DNA from: Leptospira wolbachii serovar Codice str. CDC
Lineage (GTDB): Bacteria > Spirochaetota > Leptospiria > Leptospirales > Leptospiraceae
Length of the DNA: 64,000 nucleotides
Direction of reading: 5' to 3'
Assembly (NCBI RefSeq): GCF_000332515.2
Contig: NZ_AOGZ02000014.1
Location: forward strand, 2,372,001 to 2,436,000
Part shown: positions 26,629 through 35,174 of the stretch, piece by piece
How positions within the stretch are numbered: the first letter of the stretch is position 1
How the letters are laid out: each line of letters begins with the position of its first letter
The notes under the pieces: generated by a model
Database searches by the model: none
What the model was told of the DNA's origin: nothing
What the model saw: the letters and a program-made list of their open reading frames with translations, nothing else
Position numbers and translations under genes: made by a program

Positions 26629-28610
26629 TTTTTAGGTTTCTCCGGGATACGAATAGTGAATTTGGCTCCCATACCTTCACTTGATTTTAAACTCACTGTC
26701 CCACCAAGAAATTTTGTTGTGGCCTCAACTAAAGTTAAACCAATACCAGCACCTGGGATTTCATTTTTTTTATCACGGTATCCTCTGACAAACTTTTGAA
26801 AGATAGTTTCCATTTCTAGTTGGCTTAGACCCATACCCTCATCCATAACAATGAGTTGGTGATAACCATCGCGGTTAAAAAACTCTATGCTGATGTCAGT
26901 TTTTGGATCGGTGTATTGGTAGGCATTTTCAATAAGATTTCTTAAGATACAAAAGAACAATTCCTTTGGAAAAAATACTTCTAAATCATTCGGTTTTACT
27001 TCGATAGAAGTAGTTTTTCTGTGTTGTTCTAAATGGTTTTCAACATTCGAAACGCAGTGTCTAATCAATTCTGATACTGAGAAAGTTTCATAGAAAGGTA
27101 TGTATGTTTTGTCTTCTAATTTTCGTAAGAGAATTGCTTCTTCTACCATATAACTCATGTAAGAAATATGGTCTTCAGCTTGTTTTATAGGATCTAACTC
27201 TTGTTTGGAACCAGATTTAGGTTTGGTTTTCTTCTTAGCTGCAGATTTTGTAGATACTTTGGTTGGTTCTTTGGAAATATTTTTCCCGTGATTGGAGGAT
27301 ATATTGTCGATTGCCTTCTTGATTTTCTCCATTCCCGATTTGAATTCCGAGGACAAATTGATAAGAAATCCTGTTTTCACTCGTTCCATTTGGATCAGTT
27401 CTTTTTCTTGTTCGATAAAATTCTCTAAACCCAAAACGATGTCGTTCGAAAGTTGGATTGAAATCATTACAAGAAATATCAAAAATCCTAAATAAAGAGT
27501 TCCTGGCATCGAAATGATTTCTAAAGCGGAAAGACTATCGATCAGAATGGTAGGCAATAAAGAGGCGATACCAATTAGAATATATTTTACTTTTGCAATG
27601 TTTGCTTTGCCATTGTTGACAAATAGATAAATCACAAGACCCATTGCCACTGGTAAGGCATAATTAAAAAGAGCAATCACCAAAATCCAAGTCTTAGGAG
27701 TTCTAAAGAATAAAGTGATTACAAATAAAGCAAAAAGGAATACTTCATATACAAGTAACACAACATTCCGTTTCATCTTTAGATACTGATGCATGAAGTT
27801 GATAAAAAATACAGGAAGGCAGATAAGAACTAAAAGTTCTGTAACATAAGACCAAGTAAAACTTTCAAATAAAATATCGCGATGTTGGGTTCTGATCAGA
27901 ACATAGATTCCCATAAATATGGAAAAAAGAGCAAAGAAAAAGTTTTCTCCTGCTCGGCCGCGAACAATGGAACCTACTAGAAAATATATCCCCATAAATA
28001 TGAATACATAACCGCAAACCATTGCAAAGGCTTCTTTCGAAAAAACTTCTTCGCGTAATAGGCGTTCTTTGGCAATCGTGGGAGCTTCTTTCAGTCCATT
28101 TAGATTGGTCGCGGCGTAGATGCGAATTGCCATTACATTCAGGCCAGGTTTGAGAAGGTGAGTTGGTAGGGAATAAATTCGAATTTTTTGGAAGTCCACT
28201 TCCATTTTTGGTAAAACGGTTCCTGTTTTATCGATCAAAGTTCCATTCAGATAAAACTCATCAATATCTCGAATCCGACCGAGTTGGACTGCGATGGGTT
28301 CTACAGGAGTAGTATAGTTTTCTGGTAAATAGAATGAACACCGATACCAGTGATATCCTGTTAGGTTTTCTGTTTTTGAAATTCCATAATCGGGGACAGA
28401 TCGTTTGACCCAGAAAGATTCTTCAACTGACTCATCGCGCCAATCTAAGTTATCACCCTTCCTAAATAACCAATCTGTTTTTAAAACTACTGGTCTTTCG
28501 AAGGATGTGATCATGGTCCCGCAAGGTTCCGCCACCAAACTGAAAGTAGCTGGTGACAAAATCAATGCGAACCCGAATACTAGTTTGTAAATACGGGTTT
28601 TCGAAATCAT
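26625..28610 (-). CDS. 7TM receptor with histidine-kinase ATPase domain but no phospho-accepting His
   Basis: A 661-residue receptor. After a signal-like N-terminus come a beta-sandwich domain (HWYRCSFYLPENY, VQLGRIRDIDEFYLNGTLID), seven helices (about 195-400), a dimerisation helix and an HATPase domain. The ATPase boxes are all present: N box NLIENAYQYTD (about 556), G1 DEGMGLSQ (about 588), F box FQKFVRGY, G2 GAGIGLTLVEA (about 617). The usual HExxxP motif is replaced by NLSSEFKSGMEKI, so the His acceptor is missing. It could still bind ATP, or act on its partner or another protein. Overlaps fliH by 4 bp. Confidence 0.8.
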   Translation of the reverse strand: MISKTRIYKLVFGFALILSPATFSLVAEPCGTMITSFERPVVLKTDWLFRKGDNLDWRDESVEESFWVKRSVPDYGISKTENLTGYHWYRCSFYLPENYTTPVEPIAVQLGRIRDIDEFYLNGTLIDKTGTVLPKMEVDFQKIRIYSLPTHLLKPGLNVMAIRIYAATNLNGLKEAPTIAKERLLREEVFSKEAFAMVCGYVFIFMGIYFLVGSIVRGRAGENFFFALFSIFMGIYVLIRTQHRDILFESFTWSYVTELLVLICLPVFFINFMHQYLKMKRNVVLLVYEVFLFALFVITLFFRTPKTWILVIALFNYALPVAMGLVIYLFVNNGKANIAKVKYILIGIASLLPTILIDSLSALEIISMPGTLYLGFLIFLVMISIQLSNDIVLGLENFIEQEKELIQMERVKTGFLINLSSEFKSGMEKIKKAIDNISSNHGKNISKEPTKVSTKSAAKKKTKPKSGSKQELDPIKQAEDHISYMSYMVEEAILLRKLEDKTYIPFYETFSVSELIRHCVSNVENHLEQHRKTTSIEVKPNDLEVFFPKELFFCILRNLIENAYQYTDPKTDISIEFFNRDGYHQLIVMDEGMGLSQLEMETIFQKFVRGYRDKKNEIPGAGIGLTLVEATTKFLGGTVSLKSSEGMGAKFTIRIPEKPKK

Positions 28611-29530
28611 ATCGGTTCGACGTTTCGAATGGCCTCTTCGATTTCTTTGAGCTGTGTAGAGATCCTTGCATCGATCGCTCCCACATCTGTTTCGATGATA
28701 ACTCCGCCACGGTCCACTCGAGAATCTTCGTAGATATTGACCTTTCGGAGAGATTCCATAAGTTTGATAAGTTCGTCTTTGTGTGCTGTTGTGAGTTCCA
28801 AGTCCGCAAAGTTAACACGAATATCAATTCGGTCTCGATCTTTAATTCGTTTCATTGCTTCACGGATATTGTTAAGCACTATCTCTTTACGTTCAATAAT
28901 TTCGTCTTTAATTACTTTCCTTGCGATGACAAGAATCATCTCTACCATTTGTTTTTCAGAAGCAGCAATCATTTCTTCACGAATATCAATCGCCTTACCA
29001 ATGATAGTTCCTAGTCGGTCAATGAGTCGTCTCACTTCCCCTTGGCCTTTTTTAAATCCTACTTCACGACCTGCATCGTAACCTTTTTGGTAAGCTTCGT
29101 GTTCGATCTCTGCCTGTTTCATTTCGGCTTCTTTGATCATACGTTCGACTTCCATCTTCGCACGATCTAAGATCTGTTCTGCTTTGGCACGGCCGGAGTC
29201 TTCTTCTAATTTAATTTTTTCTTTAGAGTCTTGAACCATTTGGAAGGCTTTGGTCCTTCCTTCTTCTTCAATGGCTTTGGCTTGTTTTTTGGCATCTTCT
29301 AATAATTGACGGACTTGTTCTTCTGTCTCTTGACGATACCTTTGTAGTTCCGCTTCGATCTCTTCGATTGAAGGACCTTGGTATTGTTCGATGATATTCC
29401 CTTCTTGGTCTATCTCGAAGTCTTCTTGTTCGTCGGTCTTATGGAACTTTTTGTACTTATCAGGAAGTTGAATCTCAACTTCTTCTTGTAAGTCGGCAAT
29501 TTGAATGGGTTTAAAGACGAGTTTTGCCAT
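28607..29530 (-). CDS. fliH: Flagellar assembly protein FliH
   Basis: A 307-residue cytoplasmic protein that regulates the FliI export ATPase. It has a long charged coiled-coil (residues 75-180: repeated Ala/Glu/Lys/Gln heptads such as ILDRAKMEVERMIKEAE) and a C-terminal FliH domain with VIARKVIKDEIIERKEIVLNNI and SRVDRGGVIIETDVGAIDARI; both are clear FliH features. In other bacteria fliH lies beside fliG and fliI. Here a fliG paralogue precedes it by 4 bp, but no fliI follows; a 7TM receptor gene does. Confidence 0.9.
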   Translation of the reverse strand: MAKLVFKPIQIADLQEEVEIQLPDKYKKFHKTDEQEDFEIDQEGNIIEQYQGPSIEEIEAELQRYRQETEEQVRQLLEDAKKQAKAIEEEGRTKAFQMVQDSKEKIKLEEDSGRAKAEQILDRAKMEVERMIKEAEMKQAEIEHEAYQKGYDAGREVGFKKGQGEVRRLIDRLGTIIGKAIDIREEMIAASEKQMVEMILVIARKVIKDEIIERKEIVLNNIREAMKRIKDRDRIDIRVNFADLELTTAHKDELIKLMESLRKVNIYEDSRVDRGGVIIETDVGAIDARISTQLKEIEEAIRNVEPI

Positions 29531-29534
29531 ATCC

Positions 29535-30728
29535 TTACTTCAATCTCCAGAGTTTCACTTTGCCTTCATCCATTGCCTCTCGTAGTCTATCCAAGATTCC
29601 CTTTTGGGCTTCTTCGATTTCTGCTAAAGAGACAGGACCTAACGAATCCCATTCGATCTTAATTTCTTTCACAAGCCAAGATTCCAAATTGGAATATACT
29701 TGATCACGAAAATCTGTTTCCACTCCTTTCAATGCGCAAGCAAGGACAAGAGGATGGATCTCAGAAAAGAACCGAGTGAGGCTCGTCCTTCCTAAATGAA
29801 GGAGGTCTTCCAAACGAAAGTAGTGTTCTACTATAGTTTCGGCATATTCTGGGCTTTTTTTCTGAATTCGTTCAATTAAATTTTGAGATGGTAAAAAAGG
29901 AAGTCTAGTGAGAATTTCCCCCGCTGTTTTTGCTTTGCGGCTGCGGATCTTTGAAACGGGCATTTTTTTCTGGATGAGTTCCATTTTGAACCGAAGGAAA
30001 CGCTCTAATTGGTCCCTTTCCCGGTCCGAATGGTAGTCAATTTCGGAAAGGGCTAAAATGATATCTTCCCGATGATTTTCCGGATATTCGGCCAAAACCT
30101 CAGAGGCAGTTTCCGGATCAGAAAAGCTGAGAATTCGGGCCACAACCTCTGGAGATTCGTCCATGGTCAGATTTCGGAGCATTTCCAAGGAATAACTCGG
30201 AAGCTCTGGCCAAAGGGGAACTCCCGATTTGGAATCTTCCTCTTTTAAGATCTCTTGTAGGAGGGAATACAATTCATTTGTGTCTGGATGTTCGCTATTC
30301 GCATATCCACCCTCGTCTAGTGGATTTCCGAATGTGGATTCGGTTTTCCCCCTTTGTTTCGGGGAATCATTGCTATTCGTATAACCGCCGCCGCCGGTTC
30401 CAGACATACCTGCGGATTTTGTGTTATCGTTGTAATTCGTATATCCACCCTTCAGAATCTCGCTGGGAGTGCCCATCGGTCCTGGTTTCGGATATCCCAA
30501 ACCAATCTGGTTCGAGTTTCGAGAGTTCCCCTTTTTTTGGAGGAAGCGGGTGAAGGAAAGGAGGATGTCTTTTTCCTGCCCTTTCGTTGGGGATGGATTG
30601 GATTCGACTTTTAAGAGGAGAGATTCGATTTCGGAATCGCTCAAATGAGAGAACACTTCATCCGGTAAATAGCGACCTAAGATTTGGTAGGCCAGGGCTG
30701 CTTTATTGGATCCGGAAGAAGATTTCAT
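29535..30728 (-). CDS. FliG paralogue with Gly-Tyr-Thr-Asn linker repeats
   Basis: A 397-residue FliG-like protein of the flagellar switch. Residues 1-65 resemble FliG-N (YQILGRYLPDEVFSHLSD). A low-complexity linker (70-150) has three G-G-Y-(T/A)-N units at 94, 114 and 140. Residues 185-260 resemble FliG-M (SFSDPETASEVLAEYPEN) and the end is FliG-C (RLEDLLHLGRTSLTRFFSE ... LACALKGVETDFRD ... LGPVSLAEIEEAQKG). The acidic pair that FliG-C normally has before the conserved Arg (L-D-D-R) is replaced by L-G-R-T here, so it is probably not the torque-producing FliG. It heads an operon with fliH. Confidence 0.8.
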   Translation of the reverse strand: MKSSSGSNKAALAYQILGRYLPDEVFSHLSDSEIESLLLKVESNPSPTKGQEKDILLSFTRFLQKKGNSRNSNQIGLGYPKPGPMGTPSEILKGGYTNYNDNTKSAGMSGTGGGGYTNSNDSPKQRGKTESTFGNPLDEGGYANSEHPDTNELYSLLQEILKEEDSKSGVPLWPELPSYSLEMLRNLTMDESPEVVARILSFSDPETASEVLAEYPENHREDIILALSEIDYHSDRERDQLERFLRFKMELIQKKMPVSKIRSRKAKTAGEILTRLPFLPSQNLIERIQKKSPEYAETIVEHYFRLEDLLHLGRTSLTRFFSEIHPLVLACALKGVETDFRDQVYSNLESWLVKEIKIEWDSLGPVSLAEIEEAQKGILDRLREAMDEGKVKLWRLK

Positions 30729-30841
30729 TTAAGAGACATAATAGGTAATCATTGTGGTCGTACAAACCAAAAAATATTATTTTTTTCAATTCGAAAACTT
30801 CCTTTCCAAATTCATGTCCTCCAAGTCTCTGAAGGTTAGGG

Positions 30842-32956
30842 ATGACCCGTCAGACATTAATCTATCTTTCCATTGTATTTTTGGCAACGGCTTGTAGTAT
30901 GGTTGCTCCTTCACCCCAGGTTCACTTGGGTGAATTAGATTTGCGAACATTTCCTTTTGAATCTGAGTCTGCGGTTGTTCTCCAGGGGGATTGGAAATTC
31001 TTTCCGGGGGAGTTCGATGTTCCTTCCGATGCGACTGCTCCCACTTATCTCCCCGTTCCGGCTCTTTGGAACCAGTTGCCATTGCGATCAGGGGCAGCGG
31101 ACGGTAAGGGATACGGTACTTATGTTCTAGATATCAAACTTCCAGAAGAAACTCAAATTTATTCAGTTTATTTGCCTGAAGTTCGTACCGCTTTTCGACT
31201 TGTTGCGGGTAACAGGAGTTTGGTGTCTGGAATGCCCGGTCACACGAAAGAAAGTACAACTCCAAGTGCGCAAGGTCAAAGTTTCACGATTTCGGCAAAG
31301 GATAAACTTCAGATTCGTATTGAAGTAAGCAACTTCCACCACAAAGAAGGTGGGCTTCCGAATGCGCCAGTATTTGGACTCGCAGAAGGTGTTCAAAACT
31401 ATATTTTGTCACAAAGTACTGTGGATTTAGCGCTAACGGGCGCTATATTCATGTTCGGTTTGTATCATTTCATTTTATTTTTCTATCGCAACAAACAGAG
31501 AGAAGCTTTTTACTTTGGGTTTTTCTGTTTGGTCTTTGCAATTAGGATTCCTTTTATTGGAAGTAAAACCATTTATGCAATGTTCCCAAATATTCCTTGG
31601 GATTTAGTAATCTATGCTGAGTATGCATCAGTGTTCGTTTTGGGGATATTATTTTTATGGTTTGTGGATGGTCTTTTTCCTCGTTTCATTGATACAAAAA
31701 TCATTTTATACTCTAGCGCTTACGTACAGTTTATGTTAGTTTATGGTTTGATTATCAAACCGGAAATATACACTCAATTTGAAGTTGTCTTTCAAGTATT
31801 GGGAATTGTATATGCAGTATTTTTGGGAATTCGATTGTACCAGATGGTAGCCAAGGGATTGCCTGATGCTGGAATTTTCTTTTTAGGGTATTTGATATTA
31901 TTTGCTGGTTTTGTTTACGATGTTTTCCTTGCTTATAGTGGGGGAGGAGATTCTACTTTATCACAAATTGCAGTGTTTCTATTTTTTGGAGTACAGTCCA
32001 CAATTGTTACACTTCGTACGGCAAGAACCTTTCGTAAAAAACTACTTCTGAAAGAAGAATTTGAAACTATCAATGAACAGTTTATTTTAACAAATCGTTT
32101 TTACGCAAAATTTATTCCACGCGACTTTTTAACTCATTTAGGTAAGGAAAGTATCGAAGAAGTTCGGTTAGGTGATAGTAGCGAAAGGGAAATTACTGTT
32201 TTGTTTGCAGATATCTGGGAATATTGGGATATTATTTATTCTATTCCTCTTGAAAACAGAATGTTATTTACCAATTCTTATTTAGGAAGGATTGGACCTT
32301 GTGTTCGCAAGAATAATGGTTTTATCGATAAATACATTGGAAGTGCCATCATGGCATTATTTGACGGTGGGATTCAGAATTCAATCAAGGCAGCTGAAGA
32401 TATCCAATGGGAATTAGAAAAATACAATGAACGTAGGAGAACTTTCGGTTATTTGCCGCTACATGCTGGAATTGGAATCCATTCAGGGGATACCATGCTC
32501 GGAATTTTGGGAGAAGAAGAAAGACTCGAATCTACGGTAATTTCCGATACAGTCAATCTTTCGAGCCGCATTCAAGGTTTAACAAAAAAATACGGTGCAA
32601 GAATTCTTGTTAGCCTAACGTCTCTTATGTTGCATGAAGATCTAGATACAATTCCTTATCGAATCCTGGATTTCGTACGAGTTAAAGGAAAACAAGAAAC
32701 AGTAATGATTGCTGAGGTTTTGATTCCCGACATCGATGCAATTTCTAATAAAAAAATTGAAAATAGAGAACAATTTGAAGCTGCGATTTTTGATTATGAA
32801 CGTGCTGATTTTGTTTCAGCATTAGAAGGGTTTCGTGCTGTATTTGCAAACAATCCTGAAGATTTGGCAGCACAAATTTATATCGAAAGATGTGAATACT
32901 ACCAGACTGCCGGTGTAGGTGAAGATTGGGACGGAGTTTCTGCATGGGAAAAATAG
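30842..32956 (+). CDS. 7TM receptor-linked class III adenylate cyclase, partner A (one metal Asp lost)
   Basis: A 704-residue lipoprotein-type receptor (LATAC lipobox, Cys18) with a beta-rich extracellular domain (30-185), seven helices (about 190-390), a short coiled-coil, a class III cyclase domain (about 440-620), and a C-terminal helical tail. Cyclase residues: metal Asp457 is present (LFADI), but the second metal position is Ser501 (KYIGSAIM; normally GDAIM). Substrate Lys497, Thr565, transition-state Asn572 and Arg576 (DTVNLSSR) are intact. Alone it should not be active. The stop overlaps the next gene by 13 bp. Opposes the fliG/fliH operon across 113 bp. Confidence 0.88.
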   Translation: MTRQTLIYLSIVFLATACSMVAPSPQVHLGELDLRTFPFESESAVVLQGDWKFFPGEFDVPSDATAPTYLPVPALWNQLPLRSGAADGKGYGTYVLDIKLPEETQIYSVYLPEVRTAFRLVAGNRSLVSGMPGHTKESTTPSAQGQSFTISAKDKLQIRIEVSNFHHKEGGLPNAPVFGLAEGVQNYILSQSTVDLALTGAIFMFGLYHFILFFYRNKQREAFYFGFFCLVFAIRIPFIGSKTIYAMFPNIPWDLVIYAEYASVFVLGILFLWFVDGLFPRFIDTKIILYSSAYVQFMLVYGLIIKPEIYTQFEVVFQVLGIVYAVFLGIRLYQMVAKGLPDAGIFFLGYLILFAGFVYDVFLAYSGGGDSTLSQIAVFLFFGVQSTIVTLRTARTFRKKLLLKEEFETINEQFILTNRFYAKFIPRDFLTHLGKESIEEVRLGDSSEREITVLFADIWEYWDIIYSIPLENRMLFTNSYLGRIGPCVRKNNGFIDKYIGSAIMALFDGGIQNSIKAAEDIQWELEKYNERRRTFGYLPLHAGIGIHSGDTMLGILGEEERLESTVISDTVNLSSRIQGLTKKYGARILVSLTSLMLHEDLDTIPYRILDFVRVKGKQETVMIAEVLIPDIDAISNKKIENREQFEAAIFDYERADFVSALEGFRAVFANNPEDLAAQIYIERCEYYQTAGVGEDWDGVSAWEK

Positions 32957-35088
32957 CGAAAACCATCTCATTAGGTTTTATATTTCTTATTTCTATATTT
33001 GTATTTTGTTCCTGCAATTTTGGCACTTCTCCTGAAGCGATCAAAGGTTATCTGGAACTGCCTCCCGAGTATGTAAAAGATCATAAAAAACTATCCACTA
33101 GTGGCGAATGGGAATTGTATTGGGGAGAAGTTTATGGCGATAGTTTATTTGAAAAAATAAAGGAACCGAGTAAAACTTATGTTAAAGTTCCTTCTTCTTG
33201 GAATTCTTATCGACCAGAAGGAGAAGGTGGCGATGGTTATGCGGTTTTTCGCCTAACATTTAAAGTTCCAGATCCAACCATTCGTTATTATCTTCGAGTT
33301 CAACCAGCAACGAGTTCCTACGAACTTTATATCAATCGTCAAAAAATAGCGAGTTCTGGAAAGGTGGGAACGGATGAACTAAGTGCCATTCCCAAATACC
33401 AAATCCAATATGTATCCTTCCAACCAGAAGACTACGAACAAGAAATTCTTTTTGTTGTAAGCAATTATCATCATGCACGGGGTGGGTACAGAAAACCAAT
33501 TGAAATTGGAACCAAAGAAGTCATTCAAAACGAATCGCTCATTTATTCTGCGGGCGAAGTATTTGTTTTTGGCGCTATGTTGACCATGGCTCTCTACCAA
33601 CTGACTGTTTTTTTCTTTCGTAGAGAAGAAAAAAGTTCCTTGTTCTTTGCCTTGTTTTGTCTGTTTACCGGTCTTCGACTCGTTGTGCTCGATAACTACT
33701 ATATCATTTATGCATTTCCGGATTTCTCCTGGCACTGGATGCAGGTGTTAGATTACACGTCAGCACCCCTACTTGTGTGTTTTTTCTTAGGGTATTTGAA
33801 GAGTTTATTTCCCGGAAGGTCGGAAGTTCCGAAGTGGATGTTGTATTCTTGTTGGAGTATCACTGCTTGTTACGTATCCTTTGTAGTTTTGACAGATGCA
33901 AAACTTTTTACCAAAACAAATATTTTTTCACAAGTGGTGATTCTGTTTTTTAGTGTTTGTTCTTTTTATGTGATTCTAAAAATATATCGGCAGAAAAAGA
34001 GAGATAGTAGTTTGGTTTTTTATGGATCACTATTACTTATGCTTGGATCTACTCATGATTTGATGGCAGGAAATTATTGGTTTCAATCCCAACCCTTTAT
34101 GCCGTTTTCTCTTTTTGTATTCTTCCTATTCCAGAGTATTCTCCTTGCACGAAGAAATGCTCGGTTTTATTCCTCAATGGATACTTTGACAACAGAATTG
34201 ATCGAAGTCAATAATCGACTAGAAGCATCTAACCAAGTTTATGCGAAATTTGTTCCTTTGCGACTGATTCAATTGTTTTCTCAACAATCGAAAGCTAGGG
34301 TCAAACGCGGAGATTTTATCGTAAAACAGATGTCGGTATTGTCTTCTGATATTCGTGATTTTACGGCTATCTCTGAAACTTTAAGCCCTGAAGAAACATT
34401 TCTTTTTTTAAATGATTATTTGCGCCAAGTCGGTCCAACCATCAGGTCCCATAATGGATTTATTGAAAAGTATGTGGGAGATGCTATTTTTGCTTTGTTT
34501 GAAAAGGAACCGGAAGACGCTTTGTCTGCTGGTATCGAAATGCATAAAACAATTGCAAGGTGGAATAAAGAATCAAAACCACACCGAATCGGGGATATTC
34601 AAATTGGAGTGGGGATTCATTTTGGTGAGCTAATGTTAGGTATCATCGGTGAAGAACAAAGAATTGAGTCCGCCGTTCTCTCTGATTCGATGGGTGTTGC
34701 CAACTCATTAGAATCCATGACAAAAAAATACGGAGCCAAAATCATTTTAAGTTTAGATGCTCTCCTTGAATTACAACATCCTGATTCTTATCCGCATCGA
34801 TTGTTGGATTTTATTAAAATACCCGCCAAACAAAAGTTAATAGGAATTGCACAAGTGTTGGTCGAGGGTGTAGAAGATTCCTTTGATTTAAAGTTAAAAA
34901 CCAAAGATCAGTTTGAAGAAAGTGTAAATTTGTTTTGGGACGGGGAGTTTGAAAAGGCCGGAGCAGGATTTCGTGCCGTTTTTGGCATCGATCCCTCTGA
35001 TAAAGCGGCAAAATTATATTTGGAACGCACGGAATTGTATGCACAAAATGGACCTCCCCCTGGATTTGGAAGAGGATTTTTGGCATAA
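32944..35088 (+). CDS. 7TM receptor-linked class III adenylate cyclase, partner B (transition-state residues lost)
   Basis: A 714-residue lipoprotein-type receptor (lipobox FVFCSC) with the same layout as partner A. Both metal aspartates are present, Asp469 (LSSDIRDF) and Asp513 (EKYVGDAIF), and Lys509 too. But where active cyclases have (T/D)...N...R it has Ala577, Gly584 and Ser588 (SDSMGVANSLE), so its own Asn and Arg are gone. It therefore lacks exactly what partner A keeps. I chose the ATG that overlaps the preceding stop, preceded by GGAG. The tails of A and B share a pattern (GFRAVF...AA..Y.ER.E.Y), which shows they came from one duplication. Confidence 0.88.
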   Translation: MGKIAKTISLGFIFLISIFVFCSCNFGTSPEAIKGYLELPPEYVKDHKKLSTSGEWELYWGEVYGDSLFEKIKEPSKTYVKVPSSWNSYRPEGEGGDGYAVFRLTFKVPDPTIRYYLRVQPATSSYELYINRQKIASSGKVGTDELSAIPKYQIQYVSFQPEDYEQEILFVVSNYHHARGGYRKPIEIGTKEVIQNESLIYSAGEVFVFGAMLTMALYQLTVFFFRREEKSSLFFALFCLFTGLRLVVLDNYYIIYAFPDFSWHWMQVLDYTSAPLLVCFFLGYLKSLFPGRSEVPKWMLYSCWSITACYVSFVVLTDAKLFTKTNIFSQVVILFFSVCSFYVILKIYRQKKRDSSLVFYGSLLLMLGSTHDLMAGNYWFQSQPFMPFSLFVFFLFQSILLARRNARFYSSMDTLTTELIEVNNRLEASNQVYAKFVPLRLIQLFSQQSKARVKRGDFIVKQMSVLSSDIRDFTAISETLSPEETFLFLNDYLRQVGPTIRSHNGFIEKYVGDAIFALFEKEPEDALSAGIEMHKTIARWNKESKPHRIGDIQIGVGIHFGELMLGIIGEEQRIESAVLSDSMGVANSLESMTKKYGAKIILSLDALLELQHPDSYPHRLLDFIKIPAKQKLIGIAQVLVEGVEDSFDLKLKTKDQFEESVNLFWDGEFEKAGAGFRAVFGIDPSDKAAKLYLERTELYAQNGPPPGFGRGFLA

Positions 35089-35174
35089 AAAAGACATAGA
35101 TTCGCCCTGATTTCTGAAAAAGTTCTTGAACTTCCTCTCTAAATGAACGAGAGTCAGTAATACGGAGATTCCCA

